A DNA stretch of 64,000 nucleotides from JAPULR01 sp965238215 (GCA_965238215.1 OZ250180.1:992001-1056000); one strand, 5' to 3'; shown: positions 52,255 through 61,374, counted from the stretch's first letter. The notes: generated by a model from the letters alone, not told the origin. Program-made: numbers and translations.

Positions 52255-52339
52255 CCTGGTCCTCTGAATCACCGATCACATCCTGCCACATCTTAAGATA
52301 GAATACTCCGGCCAAAATATCTCCACAACCGGAACTGAC

Positions 52340-55009
52340 ATGGAATCACACCTTCAAATCTCGGCTGAAAGCTCCTGGCTACACCGCTTGTTCTCACCAG
52401 GTCCTGTGCGGGTCTCGCTAATCGGCAGAACAATTCTCTTCGAGAAGCGCCTCGACGACGTACAGGTCCAGATACCAGTAGGCGACATCAGCTCGATCAC
52501 GGTCTACCCTTCGTGGTTTTGGCACCGGTTGACGATTCGCCTGACCAACGGCGCCGAGCGGTCTATCGGAGGACTTGACGGGAGGGAAGCCACCCTCATC
52601 CACGATGCTGCGCTTGAGGAGGCTGCACGGATCCACGAGGCAGCCGTGGCGGAAGCCGTCAGGAGCGCCAAGGCTCTTAGCCCGCGTCTGATTCGGCTGG
52701 ATGAGGAGCTACGTCAGCTCTTAGCGGGCGACCGATATGCCAGATACCACGACTCACTCAAACTCCACGAAGCTGCCGTTCCGATTCTTCGGGAGTGCGA
52801 AGGTCTCATCCGAGAGCGCCTTGAACCTGAAGCGCGGGAGGCGCTAGGCCGGCTTGAGTCCCTTGAATCAGTTGAGAGTTTCGAGGCGGCGAGACGGCGC
52901 GCGAACTGCAACCTCGTGTCCAACCACGCCCCTAGTGTGCATGCCGCTGCCCGCGCGGCGCTTCCGGACCCTCTAACGAACGAACAGGCCAAGGCTGTAG
53001 CCACAGACGAGGATGTGACCCTCGTGCTTGCGGGCGCGGGAACGGGAAAGACTTCGGTCGTCGTTGGAAAAGTCGCCCACCTCGTGCGAAACCAGGGTGT
53101 TCCTCCACGGGAAATCCTGGTTTTGGCGTTCAACAAGAAGGCGGTTGGCGAGATAAAAGAGCGGCTTATGGGCGAACTATCCAAAGCGAACGTCCAAACC
53201 TTTCACGCGTTCGGCTACAGCGTCATAGCCGACATCGAAAGAACCAGGATTGCCATTTTTGAAGAGCACAAACTGCACGATACCCTTAAGGATATCCTCA
53301 ACAAACTCCTGGATGACCCCCGAGAATCGGACGCCACAGCCAACTTCATCGCCTCGTACCACGGAGCCTACGAATCGGCTTTCGACTTCCGCACCCAGGA
53401 CGAGTATGAGGCGTACGTCCGCAGCGTGGAGCTTCGGACGCTGAGCGGCGATAAAGTCAAGAGCTTTGAGGAATTGGAGATAGCGAACTACCTCACAAGG
53501 AATGGAATAAAGTTCTGCTACGAACGTGATTACGAGGTGCGGACCGAGACGGAAGAATACCGGCGGTATCGGCCGGACTTCTATCTCCCTGACTACCGCA
53601 TCTATATCGAGCATCACGCGCTGGACGAGCACGGCAACGCGCCGCGTGGTTGGAAGGGGTACAAGGAAAGGGCAGAGTGGCAGCGAGGTACCCACGCAAA
53701 GAATGGCACGAAGCTCATAGTGACCTACAGCTGGCAGTACCGGGATGGCATCCTCTTCGACGAACTTGGGAAGCGACTTGGAGAAGAGGGGGTTCGATCC
53801 AAGCGCATCTCAATACGAAAGTTAATCCTGGGACTGGCCCGGCAACTGCTTGTGTGGCTGGCGCGGCTGATGGCAAAGTTCCTGAACCACGTCAAGACGA
53901 CCGGCTTGTCGCCTGAAGAGCTGCGAGACCGCGCCAGCAGGCGAGGCACGCTGTGGCGCGACGGGGGATTTCTGGAGGTTTTCGAGCGAGTGCGTACCCG
54001 ATACGAACAACGGCTCAGGGCCGAAGGAAAACTGGACTTTCATGATCTGATAAACAGAGCCGCTCACTATATTCGCGAAGGCAGGTGGGAAACGCGCTAC
54101 CGGTACGTGCTGGTCGACGAGTTTCAGGACATATCTGCGGGGCGGATTCAGCTACTCCAAGCACTTAAACGAGACGATACGGCGTACTTCCTAGTGGGCG
54201 ACGACTGGCAGTCAATCAACCGCTTTGCGGGGAGCGACGTAGGACTCCTACGGAACTGCGGCGAATTCCTGGGCCACGTACAAACCCAGACGCTGAGCAA
54301 GACATTCCGATTCGGCGACGGCATTCTTGGTCCCTCGACCGAGTTCGTGCGACGCAATCGCCGGGAACAAAGTCAACGGGAGTTGACATCCGCGAGCGTG
54401 AGCATCGACAGGGGTATCACAGTGATTTACGCCGACGGTCCCACCGCCGGCATCCAGCGCGCCCGAGAGGACATTCAGACATCTACGGGAGACAATGGTC
54501 ACTCCGTCTTGGTGCTCGGGCGCTACAATTCCAGCAAGAAGGCACTTCAAGGAAAGGCGCCGTCGGTGGAGTTCAGCACTGTTCACAGTGCGAAGGGACG
54601 CGAAGAGGATTACGTAGTAGTGCTAGACCTCAAGGATGGCCGATGGGGTTTCCCTTCGCGAATCGAGGACAACTCGCTGCTTGAACTCGTGCTGCCTCCG
54701 GTCTCAGGAAGATCGTACCCGTTTGCAGAGGAGCGCCGCCTCTTCTACGTGGCGATGACCCGCGCTCGCATCGGCGCCTACCTTGTCACCGATCCGGTCA
54801 GTCCCTCTACATTCGTTACCGAATTACTCGAGCAGTTTGGCAACTTGAGACAGATCGGTACACTAGCTGAGAAGTGTCCACGTTGCCGAAGGGGCATACT
54901 TCAAGTCATAAACGGCAAGTACGGTCCCTTCTGGGGCTGCACTGAGTACCGGTCCAAGCCATCTTGCCGATACAAGAAGGACGTTGAAACCGCCGTTAGT
55001 TTCAGGTAG
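52340..55009 (+). CDS. Helicase IV-like UvrD/Rep superfamily 1 helicase with embedded nuclease-like domain
   Basis: An 889-residue protein. Residues 1-90 form an N-terminal domain like that of helicase IV. Walker A is LAGAGTGKTSVVVGKV (about 231); helicase motif II is LVDEFQDISAGRIQL (about 594); the later GDDWQSINRFAGSD, TLSKTFRFGDG, VHSAKGREEDYVVV and RRLFYVAMTRARIG are UvrD motifs III-VI. Inserted at about 377-460 is a PD-(D/E)XK-type nuclease-like module (RYRPDFYLPDYRIYIEHHAL), also seen in helicase IV relatives. The C-terminus is a four-cysteine topoisomerase-type zinc finger (CPRCRRGILQV, FWGCTEY, PSCRYKKD). The gene is bracketed by 61-bp direct repeats, and its last codons lie in the right copy. 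Confidence 0.88.
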   Translation: MESHLQISAESSWLHRLFSPGPVRVSLIGRTILFEKRLDDVQVQIPVGDISSITVYPSWFWHRLTIRLTNGAERSIGGLDGREATLIHDAALEEAARIHEAAVAEAVRSAKALSPRLIRLDEELRQLLAGDRYARYHDSLKLHEAAVPILRECEGLIRERLEPEAREALGRLESLESVESFEAARRRANCNLVSNHAPSVHAAARAALPDPLTNEQAKAVATDEDVTLVLAGAGTGKTSVVVGKVAHLVRNQGVPPREILVLAFNKKAVGEIKERLMGELSKANVQTFHAFGYSVIADIERTRIAIFEEHKLHDTLKDILNKLLDDPRESDATANFIASYHGAYESAFDFRTQDEYEAYVRSVELRTLSGDKVKSFEELEIANYLTRNGIKFCYERDYEVRTETEEYRRYRPDFYLPDYRIYIEHHALDEHGNAPRGWKGYKERAEWQRGTHAKNGTKLIVTYSWQYRDGILFDELGKRLGEEGVRSKRISIRKLILGLARQLLVWLARLMAKFLNHVKTTGLSPEELRDRASRRGTLWRDGGFLEVFERVRTRYEQRLRAEGKLDFHDLINRAAHYIREGRWETRYRYVLVDEFQDISAGRIQLLQALKRDDTAYFLVGDDWQSINRFAGSDVGLLRNCGEFLGHVQTQTLSKTFRFGDGILGPSTEFVRRNRREQSQRELTSASVSIDRGITVIYADGPTAGIQRAREDIQTSTGDNGHSVLVLGRYNSSKKALQGKAPSVEFSTVHSAKGREEDYVVVLDLKDGRWGFPSRIEDNSLLELVLPPVSGRSYPFAEERRLFYVAMTRARIGAYLVTDPVSPSTFVTELLEQFGNLRQIGTLAEKCPRCRRGILQVINGKYGPFWGCTEYRSKPSCRYKKDVETAVSFR

Positions 55010-55057
55010 AAACAACACAACCCCGCCGTTCCTGTATAGACGGGAGCGGCGGGGTTG
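54997..55057. repeat. 61-bp direct repeat, right copy
   Basis: Matches 52194-52254 at 56 of 61 positions and contains AACCCCGCCGTTCCTGTATA and GACGGGAGCGGCGGGGTT, here with a better-paired hairpin. The helicase stop codon (55007-55009) lies inside it, so the final residues SFR come from the repeat. It may act as the helicase terminator. Confidence 0.85.
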
Positions 55058-55141
55058 ACGTATTATTCCAAAAGCGCTTGCAAAAGTTAGCAACCAAAAT
55101 TACAGCATCCAACAATCATCCTGAAGGGAAAGTGACAAGGC

Positions 55142-56380
55142 ATGAATAACACCAAAGTCATCACCGCCAACCTGCTCATAGACGGACAGGGAGACGCGCC
55201 AATCGACAAAGGGGCTATAGTGCTGGAGGGTTCCCGGATTTCGTGGGTAGGTCCCCAGAAAGACTTGCCTAGAAGGGACGGCCCTCAGCCTGAGACCCTC
55301 GACTTTCCCAACGGGACGATTCTGCCCGGCCTTGTCGACGTTCACACCCACACCAACCTGCCTGGCGACGGCACCGCCGTAGAGGAGGGCTGCGACGAAC
55401 CCGACGAAATGCTCGTCCTCCGCTCCGCCTGGAATGCCCGCAAGCACCTGGAAACCGGCGTCACCACCGCCCGGGATAACGGCGGAAAGAACCTGACCAC
55501 CATATACCTCAAGCAGGGCATCGAACGCGGTTTCATTCCTGGTCCCCGCATGGTCATCAGCGGCCGGCCCATCACCGTTACCGGCGGGCATTGCTGGGTA
55601 ATGGGGGAAGAGGCCGACGGCGTGGAAGGCGTCCGTAAGTCCGTACGCCAACTCCTGAAGGACGGGGTGGACTTCATAAAGGTAATGACTACGGGGGGCG
55701 GCACTAGAACCTCCTTCCCCAGTCTTCCTTCCTACGGACTGGACGAACTCAAGGCCATCACCTACGAAAGCCACCTATTCGGCAAGCTGGTGGGCGCCCA
55801 CTGCTCCTCCACCCAGGGCATCATAAACTCCCTCGACGCTGGGGCGGACATGCTCATCCACTGCACGTTCTTCAACCCGGACGGCTCCTACACTTACAAC
55901 CCGCGAGTTGGCGAGCGAATCGCGGAGGCGGGCGCATGGGTCAACCCAACCCTGCACGTGGGCACGGCAACCCTCTGGATTCTTGAGGCAAAGCAGCGGG
56001 AGAGCGTCCTAAACCACGAAGAAGCCGCCTTGCTGGAGACCACTAAGCGCAGGCTCGAATGGCGGTTGGACAGCTGCCGGAAACTGGTGGACATAGGGGC
56101 CAAGTTGGTCTCCGGCTCCGACTCCGGCTGGAGCAACTACGCCATGGGGCTGTTCCAGCGCGAGGTGGCGGAAATGACGGACATAGGCCTTAACAACATG
56201 AAGGCCGTCCTCTCCGGCACCAGCGAAGCCGCCAAGTCCATCGGCATGGACCACCTTGTCGGAACCCTGGAACCCAACAAGGAGGCCGACGTGCTGGTTG
56301 TGGATGGCAACCCGTTGGTGAACATCGGCGCCCTTTCCAAGATAAGCGCAGTCTTCAAGGCCGGCGTCCAAGCCGTCTGA
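55142..56380 (+). CDS. Imidazolonepropionase-like amidohydrolase, second copy
   Basis: A 412-residue amidohydrolase: metal ligands HxH in LPGLVDVHTHTNLPGDG, then the lysine strand VDFIKVMTTGGGTRTSF, histidines in GKLVGAHCSSTQG and DMLIHCTFFNPDG, and the Asp in LVSGSDSGWSNYAMGLFQRE. It is a paralog of the gene at 46792. In the local layout it is the gene that would directly follow the 51022 amidohydrolase if the helicase segment were absent. The stop is TGA 56378. Confidence 0.9.
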   Translation: MNNTKVITANLLIDGQGDAPIDKGAIVLEGSRISWVGPQKDLPRRDGPQPETLDFPNGTILPGLVDVHTHTNLPGDGTAVEEGCDEPDEMLVLRSAWNARKHLETGVTTARDNGGKNLTTIYLKQGIERGFIPGPRMVISGRPITVTGGHCWVMGEEADGVEGVRKSVRQLLKDGVDFIKVMTTGGGTRTSFPSLPSYGLDELKAITYESHLFGKLVGAHCSSTQGIINSLDAGADMLIHCTFFNPDGSYTYNPRVGERIAEAGAWVNPTLHVGTATLWILEAKQRESVLNHEEAALLETTKRRLEWRLDSCRKLVDIGAKLVSGSDSGWSNYAMGLFQREVAEMTDIGLNNMKAVLSGTSEAAKSIGMDHLVGTLEPNKEADVLVVDGNPLVNIGALSKISAVFKAGVQAV

Positions 56381-56400
56381 ACCCACACCCGCCCGCGGAA

Positions 56401-56420
56401 GAATAAGGCCAGCCTTATTC
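56401..56420. terminator. Small hairpin between convergent genes
   Basis: GAATAAGG (56401-56408) pairs with CCTTATTC (56413-56420) around CCAG. It lies 20 bases past the amidohydrolase stop and 40 bases from the end of the converging CorC-like gene, so it may end both transcripts. Confidence 0.45.
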
Positions 56421-56459
56421 GGCGGGAGAATCGGCGAACTCTGAAGGAGCTTCCCAAGC

Positions 56460-57596
56460 CTACGATTGGGTTTGGGGGTCCACTGCCAGCAAGAGCTTTC
56501 GGAGCCGCCGGCCCATGGTAGTAAGCACCTTTATGCGCAGACCCTCGTACACCACTTCGTCTCCTGGCTTGGGCATCTTATCCAAGATGCTGTAGACGAT
56601 CCCTCCAATTGTGTCCACCTCCGCCTCGTCGAACCTAGCGTCCACCAACTCCTCCAGGTCGTTGAGCGACAACCCGGCGTCTACGATGAGCCCTCCGTCT
56701 GCCGTGGTCGTCACGATGGGACCTTTCTCTTTGGAGAACTCATCCTCAATCTCCCCGACGATTTCTTCGAGCAGGTCCTCCAGAGTGACCAACCCCTCCG
56801 TCCCGCCGTGCTCGTCTACCACCAACGCCATCTGCACGTGCCTGCCCTGGAACTCGGTGAGCAGCTCCCCCAGCCGCTTGGTCTCCGGCACGAAGAAGGG
56901 TTCAAGCATCAGCTCCTCCAAAGAGGGCCAGGGTGGTTCGGTGTTCAACAGGGGCATCAGCCGACGGGAGTAGATGACCCCCATCACGTCGTCTATGGTC
57001 TCCCGGTAGACCGGCAGCCGGCTGTGCCCCGACTCTAACATTCGGTTCACGACGCTGGAGACATCGTCTTTCACGTCCACTGACACGATGTCCATCCTTG
57101 GAACCATCACATCCCTGGCGTTGTAGTCATCCAGCCGGAGAACTGCGCGAATCATGGAGCGTTCCCGCTCGTCGAGCTCGCTGTCGGCCTCAGCGCCCAC
57201 CACCAACTCCAATTCGTGACTCCGAAGGGCTTCCCCGCCATCCACCTGGTTTGAAGCCGCCGACTCCATAGAACCGGCGAGTTTTCTTCCCCTTTGAGAG
57301 GCAGGAAATCTCAGTCTACCGTTGAAAGTTAGGTGTGCCGAGAGCACGTCCAGTGCCGCCAAGAGAGCCCAAAGAGCCAGTCCAAGGAGGGCGGCCCAAA
57401 GCCATGTCATCCATGAAATGGAGAAGAGGAACGCAGTGGCCGAGACGGCAACCGCCGTGATGGTCCCAACGCGTAGCCTTTCCAGCCACCGGGGCGTACC
57501 AGCGTCCCGTAGCATGCCTCGCCTGAGGCCGACGCCTGCGTAAGCGAGCAGGGCGGCGACCAGAACTAGGCCCGATGATAAACCGCTATCGTCCAA
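56460..57596 (-). CDS. CNNM/CorC-HlyC family CBS-domain membrane protein
   Basis: A 378-residue protein. About three hydrophobic helices in residues 8-92 form a reduced DUF21-like membrane part. Then comes a tandem CBS pair (VMVPRMDIVSVDVKDDV, YRETIDDVMGVIYSRRLMPL, and the acidic VDEHGGTEGLVTLEDLLEEI) and a CorC/HlyC transporter-associated C-terminal domain (VDTIGGIVYSILDKMPKPGD). The family is linked to magnesium/cobalt efflux. The start is TTG 57596. It follows glmU by 47 bases on the same strand, so it is probably cotranscribed. Confidence 0.85.
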   Translation of the reverse strand: MDDSGLSSGLVLVAALLAYAGVGLRRGMLRDAGTPRWLERLRVGTITAVAVSATAFLFSISWMTWLWAALLGLALWALLAALDVLSAHLTFNGRLRFPASQRGRKLAGSMESAASNQVDGGEALRSHELELVVGAEADSELDERERSMIRAVLRLDDYNARDVMVPRMDIVSVDVKDDVSSVVNRMLESGHSRLPVYRETIDDVMGVIYSRRLMPLLNTEPPWPSLEELMLEPFFVPETKRLGELLTEFQGRHVQMALVVDEHGGTEGLVTLEDLLEEIVGEIEDEFSKEKGPIVTTTADGGLIVDAGLSLNDLEELVDARFDEAEVDTIGGIVYSILDKMPKPGDEVVYEGLRIKVLTTMGRRLRKLLLAVDPQTQS

Positions 57597-57643
57597 GCTT
57601 GTTTTCCCTTGATGCCCCCCGTGAAGAAAAGGGTCTTTACATC

Positions 57644-59041
57644 CTAGCAGGCGTCCCCATCAATGGAATCTGCGACGGAATCGCCAGCGGACCTGTCGGG
57701 AGACCTCTCTATGATTCTAGCAGGAACGCCTACAGCCAGTCTATACGGTGGAACGTCTCTATTCACCACAGCGCCAGCCCCCGTAGCCGCACCTTTGCCT
57801 ACCGAAACGGGCGCCACCAGCATGGTGTCGGAACCGATGAAAGCTCCTTCACCGATTTGCGTCAGGTGCTTCCTCGTCCCATCGAAATTACATGTAACGA
57901 GACCCGCACCGAGATTGGCGTTTGCCCCCACGTCGGCATCGCCCACATAGCCGAAATGCCCTAATTTTACGCCTCTACCCAAGCGGCTCTCCTTGACCTC
58001 GACGAAGTTGCCAATGTGTACATCTGCCTCTACGTGGCAACCGGGCCGGAGGTGGCTGTAGGGCCCTACGTCTACACCGTTCTCCAAAAGGGACTCCTCC
58101 ACAACCGAAAGCAGCACGCGACATCCCTCGCCAATCCTAGAGTCGCGAATCACCGCGCCAGGGCCGATTACACAAGCTTCGCCAATTGCCGTACTGCCCT
58201 GCAGATGGGAGTTTGGGTGTATCACAGAATCCCGTCCGATTTCGGCATCGGCGTCAATGAATGTCGAGGGGGGGTCAATGACGGTAACGCCCGCGCGCAT
58301 CCACCGCTCGACGATGCGACGTCGCATCGCCGCTTCCGCCGCCGCCAAACTGAGCCGGTCGTTGACTCCCATGGCCTCCTCCCCATCCGACAGAGTCAAA
58401 ACATCTACCACATCCCCTTGCGACGCGGCCGCCTCCACGAGCCAGGTCAGATAGTATTCGCCGTTTGTGCTGGGCGAGATCCGGCTCACGTTGTCCCAAA
58501 GCCACGACCCGTTAAAGCAATAGACCCCTGCATTTACTTCATCGCCCAGGTCCATTCCACCGTCGTCGGAAGCCTCCACAACGGCGCAGACCCTACCGCC
58601 ATCATCTCGACGCACCCTACCCAAGTCTCGTTGCTTGGAATCTCGTCCAGTCAGGAGGGTTAAGGCAGCGTTGGATTCAGAGTGCCGTCCCATCAACCCC
58701 ATGAAGGTCCGGGGGTGTATGAGGGGTGCGTCCCCCATTGCTACAAGCACGTTAGCGTGGGGGTTCTCTACGACGTTGGAGCACTGCATGACTGCGCGGC
58801 CCGTGCCTAACAACTGCGACTGCACCACATACCCAACGGAATCTCCCAGCACCTGTCGAATGCTCCCGCCGTTGGCGCATGAAACCACCACCAGCACACG
58901 TTCAACGCCTGCCCGCTTCAATCCATTCACCACGTGAGAAATCATTGGCTTGCCACACACATGGTGTAGAACTTTCGGGATATTCGAGTTCATGCGACGA
59001 CCTTCTCCCGCCGCCAGGACCACACCAACCCATTCCGACAT
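57644..59041 (-). CDS. glmU: Bifunctional UDP-GlcNAc pyrophosphorylase/glucosamine-1-phosphate acetyltransferase GlmU
   Basis: A 465-residue two-domain enzyme making UDP-N-acetylglucosamine for cell-wall precursors. The N-terminal uridylyltransferase domain opens VVLAAGEGRRMNSNIPKVLH and has VAMGDAPLIHPRTF and the ligand region EVNAGVYCFNG. The C-terminal left-handed beta helix has GPYSHLRPGCHVEADVHIG, KLGHFGYVGDADVG with the catalytic His, and GAGLVTCNFDGTRKHLTQIG. ATG 59041 is chosen with GGGAGG upstream; ATG 59056 lacks a ribosome site. It lies upstream of two tRNA genes on the other strand. Confidence 0.92.
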   Translation of the reverse strand: MSEWVGVVLAAGEGRRMNSNIPKVLHHVCGKPMISHVVNGLKRAGVERVLVVVSCANGGSIRQVLGDSVGYVVQSQLLGTGRAVMQCSNVVENPHANVLVAMGDAPLIHPRTFMGLMGRHSESNAALTLLTGRDSKQRDLGRVRRDDGGRVCAVVEASDDGGMDLGDEVNAGVYCFNGSWLWDNVSRISPSTNGEYYLTWLVEAAASQGDVVDVLTLSDGEEAMGVNDRLSLAAAEAAMRRRIVERWMRAGVTVIDPPSTFIDADAEIGRDSVIHPNSHLQGSTAIGEACVIGPGAVIRDSRIGEGCRVLLSVVEESLLENGVDVGPYSHLRPGCHVEADVHIGNFVEVKESRLGRGVKLGHFGYVGDADVGANANLGAGLVTCNFDGTRKHLTQIGEGAFIGSDTMLVAPVSVGKGAATGAGAVVNRDVPPYRLAVGVPARIIERSPDRSAGDSVADSIDGDAC

Positions 59042-59136
59042 ACCAGCGCCTCCCATTGAAGAAACTTCCTACCCTCCGGAACTCAACCAGTATATCGTCT
59101 TGTGGCCCATTGGCGCCCGTGCTATGCTTTCTTGGT

Positions 59137-59211
59137 GCCCCTGTAGCTCAGCGGATAGAGCACTGGCCTCCGGAGCCAGGTGCGGGCGTTCGAGTCGCCC
59201 CAGGGGCGCCA
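59137..59211 (+). tRNA. tRNA-Arg (anticodon CCG), CCA encoded
   Basis: The acceptor stem is GCCCCTG/CAGGGGC (59137-59143 with 59201-59207), with discriminator G and encoded CCA to 59211. The anticodon stem CTGGC/GCCAG holds the loop CTCCGGA, anticodon CCG, reading the arginine codon CGG. The D-arm AGCTCAGCGGATAGAG and T-loop GTTCGAGTC are regular. Confidence 0.96.
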
Positions 59212-59244
59212 TGAATCACCCCCGGCTCATAGCAGCCACACTTT

Positions 59245-59319
59245 CGGGGCGTAGCGCAGCGGTAGCGCGCATGGTTTGGGACCATGAGGTCGTGAGTTCG
59301 AACCTCACCGCCCCGACCA
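59245..59319 (+). tRNA. tRNA-Pro (anticodon TGG), CCA encoded
   Basis: The acceptor stem is CGGGGCG/CGCCCCG (59245-59251 with 59309-59315), with discriminator A and CCA at 59317-59319. The anticodon stem CATGG/CCATG holds the loop TTTGGGA, anticodon TGG, reading proline codons. The T-loop GTTCGAACC is regular. It lies 33 bases after tRNA-Arg and is probably cotranscribed. Confidence 0.96.
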
Positions 59320-59365
59320 CAACCGAATACATTCCGGGCTTCAAATCTTACCAGAGGCTAATGTC

Positions 59366-59524
59366 ATGGGATCCGGAAGACCCAACTGGTACTACAATCA
59401 TCCTCCCGCCTGCACCTGCGCCCAGTGCAGCGCACAACGCATCAACCGCAAGAGCACTGGCCAGAATATCAAGGGCTGGTTTCGTGGCCTATGGCCCTTT
59501 GGCAAGCGCAAGAAGGGGAAGTAG
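59366..59524 (+). CDS. 52-residue cysteine-containing small protein
   Basis: A short gene: the product begins MGSGRPNWYYNHPPACTCAQ and continues CSAQRINRKSTGQNIKGWF, ending in a basic tail PFGKRKKGK. The HPPACTCxxC element with a following C looks like a small zinc or redox site, and the tail could bind nucleic acid. A frame opening five bases earlier (ATG 59361) is the wrong one because it lacks this pattern. It lies between tRNA-Pro and the deacetylase, 16 bases before the latter's ATG. Unknown function. Confidence 0.6.
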   Translation: MGSGRPNWYYNHPPACTCAQCSAQRINRKSTGQNIKGWFRGLWPFGKRKKGK

Positions 59525-59539
59525 AGGAAGCGTCCGTCC

Positions 59540-60454
59540 ATGAGCCTGCCGCCCCACCGTATCCAATACAGCCCCATCATTGACCGTCCTGCAATTCGAT
59601 GGCCGGGCGGCGCAAGGGTCGCCCTCTGGGTATCCCCCAATATAGAGCACTACGAGTATCTGCCCGACTTCGACGGCCAGCGGGACCCGTGGCCCCGCAT
59701 GCCCTACCCCGACGTTCGCGAGTATTCCTATTGCGACTACGGCAACCGGGTGGGCTTTTGGCGAATGCTCAAGGTCCTGGACAAATACAACGTCCGCTGC
59801 ACCGTGTCCCTCAACCTAGCCGTGCTGGAGCACTACCCGGAGGTGAAGGCGGCCATGGTGGAAAGGAATTGGGATTTCATGAGTCACGGCATCTACAACA
59901 CCCAGTACCTGAACACCCTCTCCGAAGAGGAGGAGAGGGCTTTCTACCAGGACTGCATACAGACCCTGAAGCATCATACAGGCAAGGATCTCAAGGGAAT
60001 GCTTGGGCCTGCCATTTCCGGCTCCGAGGCCACCCCGGACCTGATGGCCGAAGCCGGCCTCATCTACCATACCGATTGGATGCACGACGACCAGCCCGTG
60101 CCCATCCATGTGAAGTCGGGCAAGCTTATCTCTGTGCCCTACTCCGTGGAGACCAACGACGGAATTATCTTCAGAAGCTACGCCGATGGCGAAAACTTCT
60201 ACCGCATCTGCAAAGACCAGTTTGATCAGTTATACAGTGAGGGGCAACAGAGCGGTCGCGTCATGTGCATCGCCATCCACCCCTTCCTCACAGGCCAGCC
60301 CCACCGAATCCGTTACCTGGACAAGACCCTGGATTACATCTTGTCCCACGATGGCGTCTGGCAGACCACCGCCGACGACATTGCCGACTTCTACATCCAG
60401 AACTACTACGACAAGGCGGAGGCCCACGCAGCGGCGCTGAAAGGGGGAGAATAG
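59540..60454 (+). CDS. Polysaccharide deacetylase/PuuE-like (NodB superfamily) protein, copy 1
   Basis: A 304-residue carbohydrate esterase 4-like barrel. RLALWVSPNIEHYEYLPDFD-type opening, RVGFWRMLKVLDKYNVRCTV, MSHGIYNTQYLNTL, AISGSEATPDLMAEAGLIYH and the ending IHPFLTGQPHRIRYLDKTL fit the allantoinase-like/PuuE group, whose members cut C-N bonds in ureido compounds as well as acetyl groups. Candidate metal histidines lie in the SHGIYN segment and the IHPF segment. AGAGGAAG precedes ATG 59540. It is tandem with a paralog 2 bases downstream. Confidence 0.88.
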   Translation: MSLPPHRIQYSPIIDRPAIRWPGGARVALWVSPNIEHYEYLPDFDGQRDPWPRMPYPDVREYSYCDYGNRVGFWRMLKVLDKYNVRCTVSLNLAVLEHYPEVKAAMVERNWDFMSHGIYNTQYLNTLSEEEERAFYQDCIQTLKHHTGKDLKGMLGPAISGSEATPDLMAEAGLIYHTDWMHDDQPVPIHVKSGKLISVPYSVETNDGIIFRSYADGENFYRICKDQFDQLYSEGQQSGRVMCIAIHPFLTGQPHRIRYLDKTLDYILSHDGVWQTTADDIADFYIQNYYDKAEAHAAALKGGE

Positions 60455-60456
60455 AC

Positions 60457-61374
60457 TTGCCCGGACAGCGCAGCTTCGGCATGGACCATCCCCACTATGC
60501 CTGGTCTCCCCTGGTCGACAGGAAGCGACTCCACTGGCCCAACAGCGCACGGATGGCTGTATGCGTCATCGTAAGCCTGGAGCATTTGGAATGGAGCCCC
60601 CGGGGAGGCAGCTTCCAGACGCCGGCTCTCTACAACCGTCCCCTCCCCGACTATCGTGGGTACTCCCACCGGGAATACGGCCACCGTGTGGGCATCTTCC
60701 GAGTCTTGGACGTGCTCCAAAAGCACGGCATCACACCAACCATCGCCATGGACGCCCTCACCGCGCAGCACTATCCCTACCTGGTTAACCACTGCCTGCA
60801 GAGGGGATGCGAAATTATCGGCCACGGTATGGCCGTAAGCCAGGTCGTCAGCAGCCGGATGTCCGAGGCAGAGGAACGGGACTACGTTCGGAAGAGTATA
60901 GAGGCCCTGACGGCAGCCAGCGGCTCTGCGCCCAAGGGCTGGCTTAGCCCCGAATACGGCGAGTCTGCCCGCACGCCGGAGATTCTCGCTGAAGCGGGTA
61001 TTGAATACGTTTGCGATTGGGCAAACGACGAGCAACCCTACCCCATGACGACGCCAAAGGGCAGCCTCTTCTCCTTGCCTCTACTGCTGGACCTGAATGA
61101 CTCCTTTGCGCTGAGTGAGCGCGGCTTTCCCGTCCACGAATACGCCGGCATGATTAAAGACGCCTGCGATACCATTCACGCCGACGCTGCCGAAACGGGC
61201 CGTCTCTTTGCCCTGAACGTCCACCCTTGGATAATGGGCCAGCCCTTCCGGATCGGCTACCTGGACCAGGCCCTCGGGCACGTCATGAGCAAGCCGGACG
61301 TTTGGGCCGCTTCCGGTTCCGAGATTATTAATTGGTATCGCGAATCTATAGAGAATCATCATTACGGAGGCTAA
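60457..61374 (+). CDS. Polysaccharide deacetylase/PuuE-like protein, copy 2
   Basis: A 305-residue paralog of the preceding gene: ARMAVCVIVSLEHLEWSPRG, GHRVGIFRVLDVLQKHGITP, IIGHGMAVSQVVSSRM, SPEYGESARTPEILAEAGIE and LNVHPWIMGQPFRIGYLDQA. TTG 60457 lies seven bases after GGGGGAG and two bases after the previous stop; ATG 60481 is an alternative. The following amidohydrolase starts 4 bases downstream, so all are one operon, perhaps for breaking ring or amide C-N bonds in sequence. Confidence 0.88.
   Translation: MPGQRSFGMDHPHYAWSPLVDRKRLHWPNSARMAVCVIVSLEHLEWSPRGGSFQTPALYNRPLPDYRGYSHREYGHRVGIFRVLDVLQKHGITPTIAMDALTAQHYPYLVNHCLQRGCEIIGHGMAVSQVVSSRMSEAEERDYVRKSIEALTAASGSAPKGWLSPEYGESARTPEILAEAGIEYVCDWANDEQPYPMTTPKGSLFSLPLLLDLNDSFALSERGFPVHEYAGMIKDACDTIHADAAETGRLFALNVHPWIMGQPFRIGYLDQALGHVMSKPDVWAASGSEIINWYRESIENHHYGG

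Noticed and set aside
59137..59319. One of the tRNA genes being tRNA-Sec
   Set aside because: Both are normal-length tRNAs with anticodons CCG and TGG; tRNA-Sec would have a longer acceptor/T arm and anticodon TCA. It was not found in the window.
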